A stretch of 64,000 nt of DNA from Salinisphaera sp. LB1 (GCF_003177035.1 NZ_CP029488.1:1054001-1118000), one strand, 5' to 3'. Positions 10,709 through 19,490 are shown, numbered from the stretch's first letter. Notes: generated from the letters alone by a model not told the origin. Numbers and translations are program-made.

Positions 10709-11944
10709 CTACTCGCGCCGCTTGCCCACGGCTTCGTCATGATCGGCTTCCACGGCATCGTAGAAGTGGTCGAGAAAATCCGGGAACGCCGCGCGCACCC
10801 GGTTCCAGGTCGGCATGAACGGCACTTCCATGGGGTTGGCCAGGTATTCGTCGCCGGCATGGATGATGGATTCAACGAACACTTCGACCGTCTTCTCCTC
10901 CTTGTGCCGATCCAGCGTCAGGCCATTGATCTGGGCATCGAAATAGAAGCGTTCCACTGCGTCGAGGGCGTTGCGCAGATACACCGCCTTGATCGTGCGG
11001 ATGGTTTCCGGGTTCATGGTCACGCCGTAGGTGGCGAGCTTGCGATACAGCGCCTTGGCGATGTCGGCACTCATCTTGGCCAGCCCACCGTTGGCTTCGT
11101 GGTTCGAAACGTCCTGGTGCTTGTGATCGTAGTGGTCGGCGATATCGACCTGGCAGACCGCGTTCGGCCCGTAAGTGCGATGCACTTCCGCCAGAATGCC
11201 GACTTCCAGGCCCCAGTCGCTCGGGATACGGATGGATTCCGCCACCGAAGCGCTCATCGCGCACTCACCGGACAACGGATAGCGGAAGCTGTCCATGTAA
11301 TCGAGATATTCCATATGGCCGACCACGGTCGTTAGCGCGCGCAGGATCGGCGTCATGAACAGGCGCACCACGCGACCGTTGATGCTGCCTTCGGCCACGC
11401 GCGCGTAGTAGCCTTTTGCGAACTTGTAGGTGAAGTTCGGATGCACCATCGGGTAGAACAGCCGCGCCAGCATGTCGCGGTCGTAGGTACGAATGTCGCA
11501 GTCGTGCATGGCCAGTACGCGGCCACGGCCGGAGGCCAGGAAATAACCCATGCAGTTCCAGACGTTGGCGCCCTTGCCCGGGCGCGCCGGGGCCAGGCCT
11601 TCGCTGTCGAGCTGATCGTAGAGCGACTGCAGCCGCGGGCCGTCGTTCCAGAGCAGCCGATGGCGCGGGGCAAGCCCGCTGAAGAACTCATGGGCGTGGG
11701 CATACTGCTCGGCGTTGGCGCCGTCCAGACCGATGATGATCTCCGACAGATAATCGACGTTGGCCAGCTCGGCCACGATCGCCGGCAGCGCGTCGCCCTC
11801 CAGTTCGGAATAAAGACAGGGCAGGATCAGCGACATGGGCCGCTGGCGCGAATACTTGGCCAGTTCGGCCTCGAGATCGGCGATGGGCCGCTCGTGCAGA
11901 CGATGCAGGGTGGTGATGATGCCGTTCTGATGAAAATCGGCCAT
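10709..11944 (-). CDS. gpgS: Glucosyl-3-phosphoglycerate synthase (GT81)
   Basis: Transfers glucose from an NDP-glucose donor to D-3-phosphoglycerate, giving glucosyl-3-phosphoglycerate, the first step of glucosylglycerate synthesis. It is 411 residues with a GT-A fold: LILPCLYSEL near 39, IIIGLDGANAEQY near 69, GKGANVWNCMGYFLA near 124 and the metal-binding DXD-type motif in MHDCDIRTYDR near 146. The stretch SDWGLEVGILAEVHR near 241 and IADHYDHKHQDVS near 265 are typical of GT81 GpgS. It lies 49 bases downstream of gpgP on the same strand, a classic gpgP-gpgS pair. The product would be a charged compatible solute for salt or nitrogen stress. Confidence 0.9.
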   Translation of the reverse strand: MADFHQNGIITTLHRLHERPIADLEAELAKYSRQRPMSLILPCLYSELEGDALPAIVAELANVDYLSEIIIGLDGANAEQYAHAHEFFSGLAPRHRLLWNDGPRLQSLYDQLDSEGLAPARPGKGANVWNCMGYFLASGRGRVLAMHDCDIRTYDRDMLARLFYPMVHPNFTYKFAKGYYARVAEGSINGRVVRLFMTPILRALTTVVGHMEYLDYMDSFRYPLSGECAMSASVAESIRIPSDWGLEVGILAEVHRTYGPNAVCQVDIADHYDHKHQDVSNHEANGGLAKMSADIAKALYRKLATYGVTMNPETIRTIKAVYLRNALDAVERFYFDAQINGLTLDRHKEEKTVEVFVESIIHAGDEYLANPMEVPFMPTWNRVRAAFPDFLDHFYDAVEADHDEAVGKRRE

Positions 11945-11993
11945 GCGGTGTCTCCCCGCCCGAATCGCCGCTTGAGAAGACCGGCGTTGCGGG

Positions 11994-12815
11994 CTAGATT
12001 TCGTTGTTGTCGATCAGCGCCTGGATGGCCGCGGCCCAACCGGCCGGCCCGATCCCCGGCGCGTGGCGAATCCGCCCCGTGGCCGGCGCCTGGTAGCTGC
12101 CGTCCGGCCGTGCCACCCAGTACCCGATGTCGGCGGCGGCGAGCATGTCGGCGTCGTTGGCGGAGTCTCCCAGGGCAATTGCAAGAATCGGGCCGTGCGC
12201 GGCGGCAAAACGCTGCCGCAGCCAGTTCAGCGCATCCCCCTTGTCGGCACGGCCGAGCAGATGCACGAACCGCCCGCCGCGTCGGGTGGTGAAGCCGGCG
12301 GCTTCGGTCCGGGCCGCGAAATCCCGTTCCGCGGCCTCGCTGTCTTGCCACAGCAGCGGCTCGGAGGCATCGCGCGCCTTCGCGGCGGCGGCGGCTTCAC
12401 GATCCAGGCCGGTGGCGGCGGCCACCTGCCCGACGCTCATGTCGCCGAACCCGGTGTAGCGGTAGCCGTGCGATTGGCGCAGGGCCACGGCGAGTTCGCG
12501 CAGCTTGTCACGATCCGCCCCGAGCGTCGTGATGACCAGATCGTCCGGATCGGACGCGCCCTCGGGCGCGAAATAACCCCGCGGCACCGCGACCACACCG
12601 CCATTCTCGGCGGCGAACGGCGCGCTGTTGCCGAGCGCGCGGCGCAAAACGCAAATCTCGACCGCGGTCTTGCTGGTGCAGAGGCACACCGGTACATCGC
12701 GTGCGGCAAGGGCGGCCAGCGCGCCGGCCGCGGGCGACCAGCCGTAGCTGTCGTGGTCGAGCAGCGTGGCATCGAGATCGGTGAACACGACGGGCCGGGG
12801 GCGCAGTTCGGACAT
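11994..12815 (-). CDS. gpgP: Glucosyl/mannosyl-3-phosphoglycerate phosphatase (HAD family)
   Basis: HAD hydrolase of 273 residues that should dephosphorylate glucosyl-3-phosphoglycerate to glucosylglycerate. Motif I is VVFTDLDATLLDHDSY near residue 9 (DxDxT with nucleophile Asp). Motif II is LCTSKTAVEI near 43. Motif III/IV is ALGDSANDADMLAAADIG near 228, in the Cof/MPGP subfamily style with a C2B cap. The MPGP family is named for the mannosyl substrate. The adjacent GpgS suggests the glucosyl substrate here; many such enzymes accept both. First gene of the gpgP-gpgS pair, divergent from the response regulator gene at 13033. Confidence 0.87.
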   Translation of the reverse strand: MSELRPRPVVFTDLDATLLDHDSYGWSPAAGALAALAARDVPVCLCTSKTAVEICVLRRALGNSAPFAAENGGVVAVPRGYFAPEGASDPDDLVITTLGADRDKLRELAVALRQSHGYRYTGFGDMSVGQVAAATGLDREAAAAAKARDASEPLLWQDSEAAERDFAARTEAAGFTTRRGGRFVHLLGRADKGDALNWLRQRFAAAHGPILAIALGDSANDADMLAAADIGYWVARPDGSYQAPATGRIRHAPGIGPAGWAAAIQALIDNNEI

Positions 12816-13032
12816 GACAACAGAGGCCGGGACGATGCGCTTCAGTTTGCCTCAATTCCCGGCTGGGCGGCGGCTTGCTTGCATCCGACCCGATCTGTTC
12901 GCAGCCTCGGCGCCGGCCAGCCGCCAGCGTGCTCGTCCATTGGCCGGCGTGCCGACAGCGGCCTCCAACGCGGCGCTCGCACGAAACGGCAACAGACCCT
13001 AGAATCAGCGCAACAACGTCGGAAACAGCCCC

Positions 13033-13713
13033 ATGCGCATACTCGTCATCGAGGACAACGAAGACCTCGCGGCCAACATCATCGAATTCCTGTCCGCCCG
13101 GGGGCATGTGGTCGACAGCGCGACCGACGGCGTCACCGGACTGCATCTCGCGGTGGTGGATAATTTCGACGCAATCGTGCTCGATCTGATGCTGCCCGGA
13201 ATCGACGGTCTCGCCCTGTGCGAACGCCTGCGCGGCGAGGCGGACAAACAGACGCCGATTCTGATGCTCACCGCCCGCGACACGATCGATGACAAGCTCG
13301 CCGGGTTTGCCTCGGGCGCCGACGATTACCTGATCAAACCGTTCTCGCTGCTCGAGCTCGAGGCCAGACTGGCCGCGCTCGGCAATCGCGGCCCACGGCG
13401 CAGCAACCACCAGCTCAAGGCCGGCGAACTCAGCCTCAATCTGGACACCTGGCAGGCCGAACGCGAGGGACGGACGCTCACGCTCACACCCACCGCTCTG
13501 CGGCTGCTGGAAGTGCTCCTGCGGGCCTCGCCCCGCCTGGTGCGGCGGGCCGAACTCGAAGCCGCCATCTGGGGCGATCATCCGCCGGATTCGGAGGCGT
13601 TGCGCACCCACATCCACGCCCTGCGCGCGGCCATCGACAAGCCGTTTTCCAAGCCCATGCTGCAAACGGTGCCGACCATGGGATACCGCCTGGTCGCTCC
13701 GGACGCGGCCTGA
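13033..13713 (+). CDS. OmpR-family response regulator, ColR-like
   Basis: DNA-binding regulator of 226 residues. The receiver domain occupies about 1-115: acidic pair E7-D8, phospho-acceptor Asp51 in DAIVLDLMLPGIDG, Thr in LMLTARD, and Lys in DDYLIKPFS. A winged-helix trans_reg_C domain occupies about 130-222, ending VPTMGYRLV. The receiver wording (IEFLSARGHVVDSATDG, TGLHLAVVDNFDAIVLD, DGLALCERLRG) is close to Pseudomonas ColR. ColRS systems respond to metal or membrane stress and control LPS and lipid A modification genes, which fits the glycosyltransferase immediately downstream and the arn operon later in the window. It is followed 47 bases later by its kinase. Confidence 0.9.
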   Translation: MRILVIEDNEDLAANIIEFLSARGHVVDSATDGVTGLHLAVVDNFDAIVLDLMLPGIDGLALCERLRGEADKQTPILMLTARDTIDDKLAGFASGADDYLIKPFSLLELEARLAALGNRGPRRSNHQLKAGELSLNLDTWQAEREGRTLTLTPTALRLLEVLLRASPRLVRRAELEAAIWGDHPPDSEALRTHIHALRAAIDKPFSKPMLQTVPTMGYRLVAPDAA

Positions 13714-13760
13714 CGCGTGTTGCGACGGCAATTTCGTACGGGTGGCCGGGACCAGGGCCG

Positions 13761-15038
13761 ATGAAGACAGCGATTGGCCGGCTGCTGCGCAATCCCTGGG
13801 ACAGCCTTCAGTTTCGTGTCGCGTTTGCGCTGGCTCTGTTCGTGGCCGTGGTGGTCAGCACCGTCCTGCTGGCCTTATTCACCATCAATGGCCGGCTCAA
13901 GGACGATCTGCTCAACGTTCTCGTCGCCCACGAAATGAAGGAACTGGTCGCCGATTATCCCACCGAGGGCGCGGCCGCGATCCCGCATTCGGCCAACCTG
14001 ACCGGCTATGTCGTGGGCCCGAACCAGCGCGATGAGCTGCCCGACGCGCTGCGTGGTCTCGGGCCCGACGTCAAGGGCGTGACGCTGACCTTCGACCATC
14101 ACACCTATCGGGTACGCACCCAGGCCATTGGCAACAAGCAGGCGTACCTGGCTTACGACATCACCGCGATCGAAAATCGAGAATCGCTGTTCAAGCTCAT
14201 CGCCATTATCGCCGCGCTGCTGGTGCTGGCATTGGCGGTGCCGCTCGGCGCCTGGATCGCCCGCATCAGCCTCAAGCCGATCAACGCCCTGGCCGAACAC
14301 GTGGCCAATCTGCAGCCGGGCGCCGGCTCAACCCGACTGGCAGCGCAATTCGAACACTATGAAGTCGGCGTGATCGCCCATGCCTTTGATCGCTTCATGA
14401 GCCGGCTGGAGGAATTCGTCGAGCGCGAGCGCAACTTCACCGCCGATGCCAGTCATGAACTGCGTACCCCGCTGGCGGTGATCCAGGGGGCGGTGGAAGT
14501 GCTGCAACAGGACCCCCAACTCGCCGACAGCGGCCCGCTGACCCGTATTGATCGCGCTTCGCACCAGATGGCCGAGCTCATCGAGTCGCTGTTGTTTCTC
14601 GCCCGCGACGAGCAGGCCGATGGAGCCACGCCGTATTGCCGGGCGGATCAGGTGATCACCGAAGTGGTGGATGCCTACCGTCCGCTGATGGGCCGCAAGA
14701 CGATCGAAATCAGCACACTCGATCATTGCGAGATCGGGGCGCCCCGCATCGCTGTCGTTATCGCCTTCGGCAACCTGCTGCGCAACGCCCTGCGCCACGG
14801 GGGCGACGAGATCCGCATTACCCTGGCCGACCACCGTCTGACCGTCGCCGACAATGGCGATGGCATGACCACCGAAGCACTACAGCATGCCTTCGAGCGC
14901 GGTTATCGTTCCGGCCCCGGTGCCGGACTGGGGCTCGGGCTTTATCTGGTCAAGCGCGTGGCCGATCGGTACCACTGGCGCATACGACTGGCCAGCCGGC
15001 CCGAGGAAGGCACACGAATCGAACTGCAATGGGTCTGA
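13761..15038 (+). CDS. Sensor histidine kinase, ColS-like
   Basis: Membrane kinase partner of the preceding regulator, 425 residues. A first membrane helix spans about 19-42, a short periplasmic sensor about 43-145, and a second helix about 146-170. A HAMP-like linker with SLKPINALAEHVANL follows. The dimerisation domain carries the H-box FTADASHELRTPLAV near 225. The ATPase domain has the N-box FGNLLRNALRHG near 335, the G1 box VADNGDGM near 360 and GAGLGLGLYLVKRV near 385. The sensor domain contains a few acidic residues (for example RDELPDAL) that could bind cations, but no ligand can be assigned. The stop is at 15038. Confidence 0.9.
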   Translation: MKTAIGRLLRNPWDSLQFRVAFALALFVAVVVSTVLLALFTINGRLKDDLLNVLVAHEMKELVADYPTEGAAAIPHSANLTGYVVGPNQRDELPDALRGLGPDVKGVTLTFDHHTYRVRTQAIGNKQAYLAYDITAIENRESLFKLIAIIAALLVLALAVPLGAWIARISLKPINALAEHVANLQPGAGSTRLAAQFEHYEVGVIAHAFDRFMSRLEEFVERERNFTADASHELRTPLAVIQGAVEVLQQDPQLADSGPLTRIDRASHQMAELIESLLFLARDEQADGATPYCRADQVITEVVDAYRPLMGRKTIEISTLDHCEIGAPRIAVVIAFGNLLRNALRHGGDEIRITLADHRLTVADNGDGMTTEALQHAFERGYRSGPGAGLGLGLYLVKRVADRYHWRIRLASRPEEGTRIELQWV

Positions 15039-15090
15039 GCGCTGGCGCCGGATCGGGGTTTATCGTGATCGACGCCGGGGCCGGGCCGGT

Positions 15091-15105
15091 TTAATCTTCG
15101 CTTGA
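15091..15105 (+). promoter_or_regulatory. Candidate response-regulator box (TTAA-N7-TTGA)
   Basis: TTAA at 15091-15094 and TTGA at 15102-15105, an 11-base period. In extended form it is TTTAAT, five bases, CTTGAT, close to the tandem YTTAAK-N5-YTTAAK layout bound by PmrA/QseB-type OmpR regulators. It lies upstream of the glycosyltransferase gene and just after the two-component genes. The same TTAA-N7-TTGA spacing occurs upstream of arnB at 45075. Assignment to the neighbouring regulator is inference. Confidence 0.4.
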
Positions 15106-15116
15106 TATATCGCTGA

Positions 15117-15137
15117 CAGCGTTGGCAGACAACGCTG
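15117..15137. repeat. Inverted repeat, possible operator
   Basis: Perfect arms CAGCGTTG (15117-15124) and CAACGCTG (15130-15137) with a 5-base spacer (GCAGA). It lies 12 bases after the TTAA-N7-TTGA motif, upstream of the glycosyltransferase. The arm length and spacing fit a dimeric regulator site; a small RNA hairpin is the alternative. Confidence 0.35.
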
Positions 15138-15376
15138 GCCATCCTGGGGCCCGTTGATGTTTCGTATGAGTCCGCGCCGGGCGCGGCCTGAAAATTGACC
15201 ATGGACGGCAAGACGAGGCGTAGCGCCCGCCGCGCGGTCCTGCGGCCCGGGCATGTCCGACCCGGGTGCCGTCGCGCGCCACGACCGGGCCGTTCGCCCT
15301 GGCGGCGACTTGCGCCCTGGGCGGCGCCCCGACGCAACATCCACAGCCTTGATACTTCTACCCGCCGAACCGAACC

Positions 15377-16489
15377 GTGAGCAACAAGCGCACCGTACCA
15401 TTCGAAAGCATACGCGCGGCCGGCAAGCGTTGGCAGCGCAACAACCGGCGCCGTTTTCATAGCCTGCTGGCCCGCCTGCTGGGCACACCCGAGGCCCGGC
15501 GCCGCCCGCTGGCGCCCGACACCCGGCGCATACTCGTGGTGCGCCTGAACAAGCGCCTCGGCAATATCCTTTTCCTCACCCCGATGCTGCGCAGCCTGGC
15601 CGCAACCCTGCCCGAAGCCCGGATCGATGTGCTCATCCAGACCCCGGCTCAGGCGAAGCTGTTGCAGAGTCTGCCCGGCATCGGCCGCATCTGGATTCAG
15701 GAAAACCGCCTGCTGCCGATGGTGCGCACGCTGCGCGCCATCCGCGCACAGCGCTACGACCTGACGATCGACCCGACCGGCAACTCCGCCAGCAACCGCT
15801 TCGGCATGGTGCTCATTCCCGCACGCCAGCGCATGGGCTTCGCCCGGAGCGACCAGTGGCTGCCGCTGACCCACGCCGCGAGCAAAAGCGAGAGTCGCCA
15901 CCAGGCATTGCAGGCCGTCGAACTGCTCACGAATGCCATTTCGCAACCGCCGGTCACAACCTTCGACACGCTGGCCGTCTTTCCGGATGCGGCCGACCAG
16001 AAGGCCGCTGACGACCGTTGGCAGGCCGCCCTCGGCGAGCGCCCTCCCGGCGCGCCGGTGATCGGCTTCTTCAGTCGGGCGACCGGGCGCAAGATGCTGC
16101 CGCGTCACTGGTGGCAGGCGTGGATTCTGGAGGTTCGCCGCGCCGTCCCGGAAGCCATACTGCTGGAGATACTGCCCGGCGCAGACGCCGAGCCGGTGAT
16201 CCCCGAGATCGCTCATGTCGCGATCAAACCGCTGACAGAGCTGGCCGCACTGATGTCGCGCCTGGATCAGTTCGTCGCCGCCGACAGCGGGCCGATGCAC
16301 CTGGCGGCAGCCTCGGGCACGCCGGTCATCGGGCTGTTCCGGGCCACCCTGCCCAGCGACTATGCCCCGCTCGGCCAGGATTGCGAAACCGTCGCCGGCG
16401 ACGAACTGACGCCGGCGCACGTAGCGCAACGGCTGGCCGAGCGGATCGCCCGCCGCCGGCAGGCGAAACCGCGGGTCAGCGGGCTGTAG
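15377..16489 (+). CDS. Glycosyltransferase family 9 (heptosyltransferase-like)
   Basis: LPS-type GT-B enzyme of 370 residues from a GTG start. An unusual basic N-terminal extension (about residues 1-50, rich in R and K) precedes the GT9 core. The core begins RRILVVRLNKRLGNILFLTPMLRSLAATLPEARIDVLI near 52-90. The C-terminal donor-binding part has GFFSRATGRKMLPRHWW near 226 and DQFVAADSGPMHLAAASGTPVIGLF near 295-319, the family signature for ADP-heptose transferases and relatives. It probably adds a core sugar to lipopolysaccharide at the inner membrane. The acceptor and donor cannot be fixed from sequence alone. Its 3' end overlaps the convergent gene at 16476 by 14 bases. Confidence 0.85.
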   Translation: MSNKRTVPFESIRAAGKRWQRNNRRRFHSLLARLLGTPEARRRPLAPDTRRILVVRLNKRLGNILFLTPMLRSLAATLPEARIDVLIQTPAQAKLLQSLPGIGRIWIQENRLLPMVRTLRAIRAQRYDLTIDPTGNSASNRFGMVLIPARQRMGFARSDQWLPLTHAASKSESRHQALQAVELLTNAISQPPVTTFDTLAVFPDAADQKAADDRWQAALGERPPGAPVIGFFSRATGRKMLPRHWWQAWILEVRRAVPEAILLEILPGADAEPVIPEIAHVAIKPLTELAALMSRLDQFVAADSGPMHLAAASGTPVIGLFRATLPSDYAPLGQDCETVAGDELTPAHVAQRLAERIARRRQAKPRVSGL

Positions 16490-16997
16490 TCACCACGTTG
16501 TCGGGCGTTTCCTCAAGAATCGCCCGGTTCTCGCGCGCGCGCTCGACATCCGGGTCGGGGCGCGTCGGCACGCGGCCCAGGCTGGCGATCCAGTCGACCG
16601 GCAGACCATGTTCGGCCGCGCCGGCGACCACGAAATCGCGATACCAGGCAAACGGGGTGAGCGTATCGTCCAGCCACTTCGCGCGCCCGCGATAGATCGC
16701 CGCCGTGATCTCGCCCCCCGCATGGCCGGTGGCCAGCTCCAGAAAATCATAGGCCGGGCCCTCGGCCGCATGCAGCGCATCCAGGCGCGTCGCGTCCAGC
16801 TCAAACAGCACCCCATGCACCCGATCGGCCGGGTCACCCGTCTCCACCACGTTGCACTTGCCCGATCCGTCATGGCCGACGAGATGCCAGCACAATCGGT
16901 GCCGGTCGAGCCAGGCCGGCCCGACCGGTCGAACGCTGGGTACGCGCCGGGCCAGGCGCGCGGTACACATGTTGGAGCCGTAAGCGAAGTAATACAT
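16476..16997 (-). CDS. Gamma-glutamylcyclotransferase (GGCT/AIG2-like) family protein
   Basis: Protein of 173 residues opening MYYFAYGSNMCTARLARRVPS, the YGSN loop that defines the GGCT fold. The catalytic Glu is likely in LDALHAAEGPAYDF near residue 75, and the expected YRGRAKWLDDTLTPFAWYRDFVVAGA follows. Family members cyclise gamma-glutamyl amines or glutathione-derived dipeptides to pyroglutamate; the substrate here is unknown. I chose the ATG at 16997 over an ATG 24 bases upstream because the YGSN motif normally lies within the first ten residues. It is convergent with the GT9 gene (14-base overlap) and divergent from glycerate kinase. Confidence 0.85.
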   Translation of the reverse strand: MYYFAYGSNMCTARLARRVPSVRPVGPAWLDRHRLCWHLVGHDGSGKCNVVETGDPADRVHGVLFELDATRLDALHAAEGPAYDFLELATGHAGGEITAAIYRGRAKWLDDTLTPFAWYRDFVVAGAAEHGLPVDWIASLGRVPTRPDPDVERARENRAILEETPDNVVTTAR

Positions 16998-17095
16998 AGG
17001 AATCGAGATGGAACCGGCCAATCGGCCGATATCGTACTATGGCAGACCCGACACCCAACCGGCCGGCGGCCCACGGCCGGCAAAAGAGACGAGGT

Positions 17096-18226
17096 ATGGC
17101 CGACAAAACCGTCGTGATCGCTCCGGACAGTTTCAAGGGCAGCCTCGCGGCGATCGACGTCGCCCGGGCGATTGCCGAGGGCCTGACCGCCCACGACAAT
17201 CCACCGCGCACGCTGATTGCGCCCATGGCCGACGGCGGCGAAGGCCTGCTCGATGCCGTGGCCGCGACCTGCGACGGTCATTGGCAGACGACAACGCTGG
17301 TCGGCATTCATGGCCGGTCGCTGGATGCGCCGTGGTACGCCATGACCGACGGCCCGGTGGTGCTGGAATCGGCCACCGTGCTGGGCCTGCCGTTGATCGA
17401 GGCCATGGACGATGCCCCGCCACTGGCCGAGCGCAGCAGTTACGCGCTCGGCATGCTGATCGCGGATGCGCTGGATTCCGGCGCCACGGATCTCGCCATC
17501 GGGCTGGGCGGCAGTGCCTGCAACGACGCCGGGCTCGGCATGCTGGCCGCGCTCGGGGCCACCCCTTACAACGCCGCGGGCGAGGTCATTGCGCCGAGCA
17601 TGCACGGCCTGCTGGCGCTCGCGCGGCTGGATCTGTCCGGGCTGGACGCTCGCCTGGCCGATGTCCGTATCCGCGTGCTCTGCGATGTCGACAACCCGCT
17701 GCTGGGCGAAAACGGCGCCAGCCGCGTCTACGGCCCGCAAAAAGGATTAACCGACGACGACATCGTCGAGGTCGAGGCCGCCTTCGAACACCTGGCCGAG
17801 ACCACCGGCGCACGCGACCGGACGACATGGCCCGGCAGCGGCGCCGCCGGCGGCCTCGGCTTCGCGCTCGCAAGGATCGGCGGCCGACTCGAATCCGGCG
17901 CCGAAGCCGTGCTGAAGATGACCGGGCTGGCCGGCCACATGCGCCAGGCCCGCTGCGTGATCACCGGCGAGGGCCGTTCCGACCGCCAGACCCTGTCCGG
18001 CAAATTGCCGCTGGCCGTGGCCCGCGCCGCCCGGCCCACGCCGACGCTATTGGTCTGCGGCGACATCGCCGACGATGCACGCCGCGAACTGGAAACCCAT
18101 TTTACCGGCACCTACACACTGGTCGAACGCGCCGGCAGCATAGAGGCCGCCATGGCCACACCCGCGCGCTGGCTGTTCGAGATCGGCGCGGACCTGGCCG
18201 ACGTGATCGCCGAACTCCCGGCATGA
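17096..18226 (+). CDS. Glycerate kinase (GlxK/GarK family)
   Basis: Phosphorylates D-glycerate with ATP; members of this family usually give 2-phosphoglycerate. It is 376 residues from the ATG at 17096, preceded by AGACGAGG. Hallmarks are VIAPDSFKGSLAAIDVARAIAEG near 6, PMADGGEGLLDAV near 41, GLGGSACNDAGLGMLAALG near 138-156, NPLLGENGASRVYGPQKG near 200 and the C-terminal TGEGRSDRQTLSGKLPLAVA near 285. It may recover the glycerate released by the glucosylglycerate phosphorylase 7 kb upstream, returning it to glycolysis. That link is inference, because the two genes are not in one operon. Confidence 0.92.
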   Translation: MADKTVVIAPDSFKGSLAAIDVARAIAEGLTAHDNPPRTLIAPMADGGEGLLDAVAATCDGHWQTTTLVGIHGRSLDAPWYAMTDGPVVLESATVLGLPLIEAMDDAPPLAERSSYALGMLIADALDSGATDLAIGLGGSACNDAGLGMLAALGATPYNAAGEVIAPSMHGLLALARLDLSGLDARLADVRIRVLCDVDNPLLGENGASRVYGPQKGLTDDDIVEVEAAFEHLAETTGARDRTTWPGSGAAGGLGFALARIGGRLESGAEAVLKMTGLAGHMRQARCVITGEGRSDRQTLSGKLPLAVARAARPTPTLLVCGDIADDARRELETHFTGTYTLVERAGSIEAAMATPARWLFEIGADLADVIAELPA

Positions 18227-18318
18227 TCCCTCGATAGTGCGTGGGGCCGGGGCGACATCCGCCGGATGCTGCCCTATCATTGGCCGCGCTCGCTCGCCCC
18301 ACAGACCGGAGACTGGCC

Positions 18319-19272
18319 ATGCTGCGCAGCTTTGCCATCGACCACGGCCGTATCGTCGAGGACCGTTCGCAGGACACCCCGGTCGCCGAACGGCTCGCCC
18401 ATGCCCACTGGATTGATGCGCTGGAGGCCGACGAGGCCGAACGCGCCGAACTGACTCGATTTCTCACCGATGAGTTGCCCGAGGACGAGGACGTCGAGGA
18501 AATCGAGGCCTCGGCACGTTACTTCGTCGACCCCGACGGCATCCACGTACATTCGCTGTTTCTCGCGCAGAGCGAGGGCCGGCACGACACCGAAACCGTG
18601 GCGTTCATTCTGCAGCCCGAGCGCCTGATCACCCTGCGTGATGACGACCTGGCCGATTTTCGGCTACTGCGCCTGCGCGCCCGCGCCGGCCAGCTCGAGG
18701 TCGATTCGCCCGAATCACTGCTGGTCACCATCTTCGATCAAAAGGTGGAGAACCTCGCCGACACCGTCGAGGACATCCACCTCGATCTGGAAAAAGTCAG
18801 CCATACCGTGCTCGAGGACGAAGACGCCGACTACGAGGCCGCCATCGATGCCCTGGCCAAGCTGGAGGACTCGTCCGGCAAGATCCGGCTGTGTCTGATG
18901 GACACCCAGCGCTCCATCTCGTTCATACTTCGCCATCTGCCGGCCCGTGCGCCCGAACGCGAAATCGCGCGGGAAATCCTGTCGGACGTGGACACACTGA
19001 TGAGCCACATCGCGTTCCTGTTCGACAAGATCAACTTCCTGATGGACTCCACCGTGAGCTTCATCAACATCGAGCAGAACCAGATCATCAAGATCTTTTC
19101 GATCGCCGCGGTGGTGTTCCTGCCGCCCACGCTGGTAGCCAGCATCTACGGCATGAACTTCCAGCACATGCCCGAGCTGTCCTGGCATTACGGCTATCCG
19201 ATGGCGCTCGGGCTCATGGTCGCCGCCGGCATCGCGCCGTATCTGTACTTCAAGCACAAGAACTGGCTCTGA
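18319..19272 (+). CDS. corA: CorA-family magnesium/divalent cation channel
   Basis: Homopentameric inner-membrane Mg2+ channel of 317 residues. A long acidic and helical cytoplasmic domain (about 1-250) is followed by two C-terminal membrane helices, about 255-277 and 290-310, separated by the selectivity motif YGMNFQHMPE. The protein ends in the basic YFKHKNWL typical of CorA. GGAGA lies just upstream of the ATG at 18319. The frame is open upstream, but MLRSFAIDHGRI is the natural start. It is the last conserved housekeeping gene before the lower-GC island that follows. Confidence 0.94.
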   Translation: MLRSFAIDHGRIVEDRSQDTPVAERLAHAHWIDALEADEAERAELTRFLTDELPEDEDVEEIEASARYFVDPDGIHVHSLFLAQSEGRHDTETVAFILQPERLITLRDDDLADFRLLRLRARAGQLEVDSPESLLVTIFDQKVENLADTVEDIHLDLEKVSHTVLEDEDADYEAAIDALAKLEDSSGKIRLCLMDTQRSISFILRHLPARAPEREIAREILSDVDTLMSHIAFLFDKINFLMDSTVSFINIEQNQIIKIFSIAAVVFLPPTLVASIYGMNFQHMPELSWHYGYPMALGLMVAAGIAPYLYFKHKNWL

Positions 19273-19450
19273 CGGAACCGAACAGACGGGCGCCGGCGCC
19301 TGCCGGCATGCGGTCGACTTCGAGCGGCCCGTCTGATGGGGAACCTTCACAACGGCTACGGTCTCGACGCTGTTTGCATCGGGCCACGGAAGACAGCGAG
19401 GTTCGGTTTCGCACCGTAGCGCGAGTCGCTTGCGTTGGCTTGTCCGAACG

Positions 19451-19490
19451 AAAGCCGGTGTATGCGGGCCGTCTTCCGCATACAGGCTTT
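19451..19490. repeat. Long imperfect hairpin
   Basis: Arms AAAGCC (19451-19456) plus TGTATGCGG (19459-19467) pair with CCGCATACA (19476-19484) plus GGCTTT (19485-19490). This gives 15 paired bases with a 2-base bulge and an 8-base loop. There is no T-tract after the stem on either strand. It could be a transcription end for corA, a transposon or REP remnant, or a structured RNA element. Confidence 0.45.

Larger units (their letters stand above)
15039..15376. other. 338-base intergenic region between the ColS-like kinase and the GT9 gene
   Basis: No gene supported. It holds the TTAA-N7-TTGA motif at 15091-15105 and an 8-bp inverted repeat at 15117-15137, listed separately. The remainder is GC-rich with no further structure that I can call. 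The glycosyltransferase therefore probably has its own promoter here, instead of simply reading through from the two-component operon. Confidence 0.6.

Noticed and set aside
12508-13731. 407-codon open frame on the minus strand across the gpgP/regulator divergence
   Set aside because: Overlaps the receiver-domain gene on the opposite strand and gpgP in another frame; no recognisable domain.
14942-16429. 495-codon open frame on the minus strand
   Set aside because: Antisense to the kinase end and the GT9 gene, which has unmistakable heptosyltransferase motifs.
16476-16489. Frameshift or truncation from the overlap of GT9 and the GGCT-like gene
   Set aside because: Both proteins reach normal family ends; the 14-base overlap is a simple convergent arrangement.
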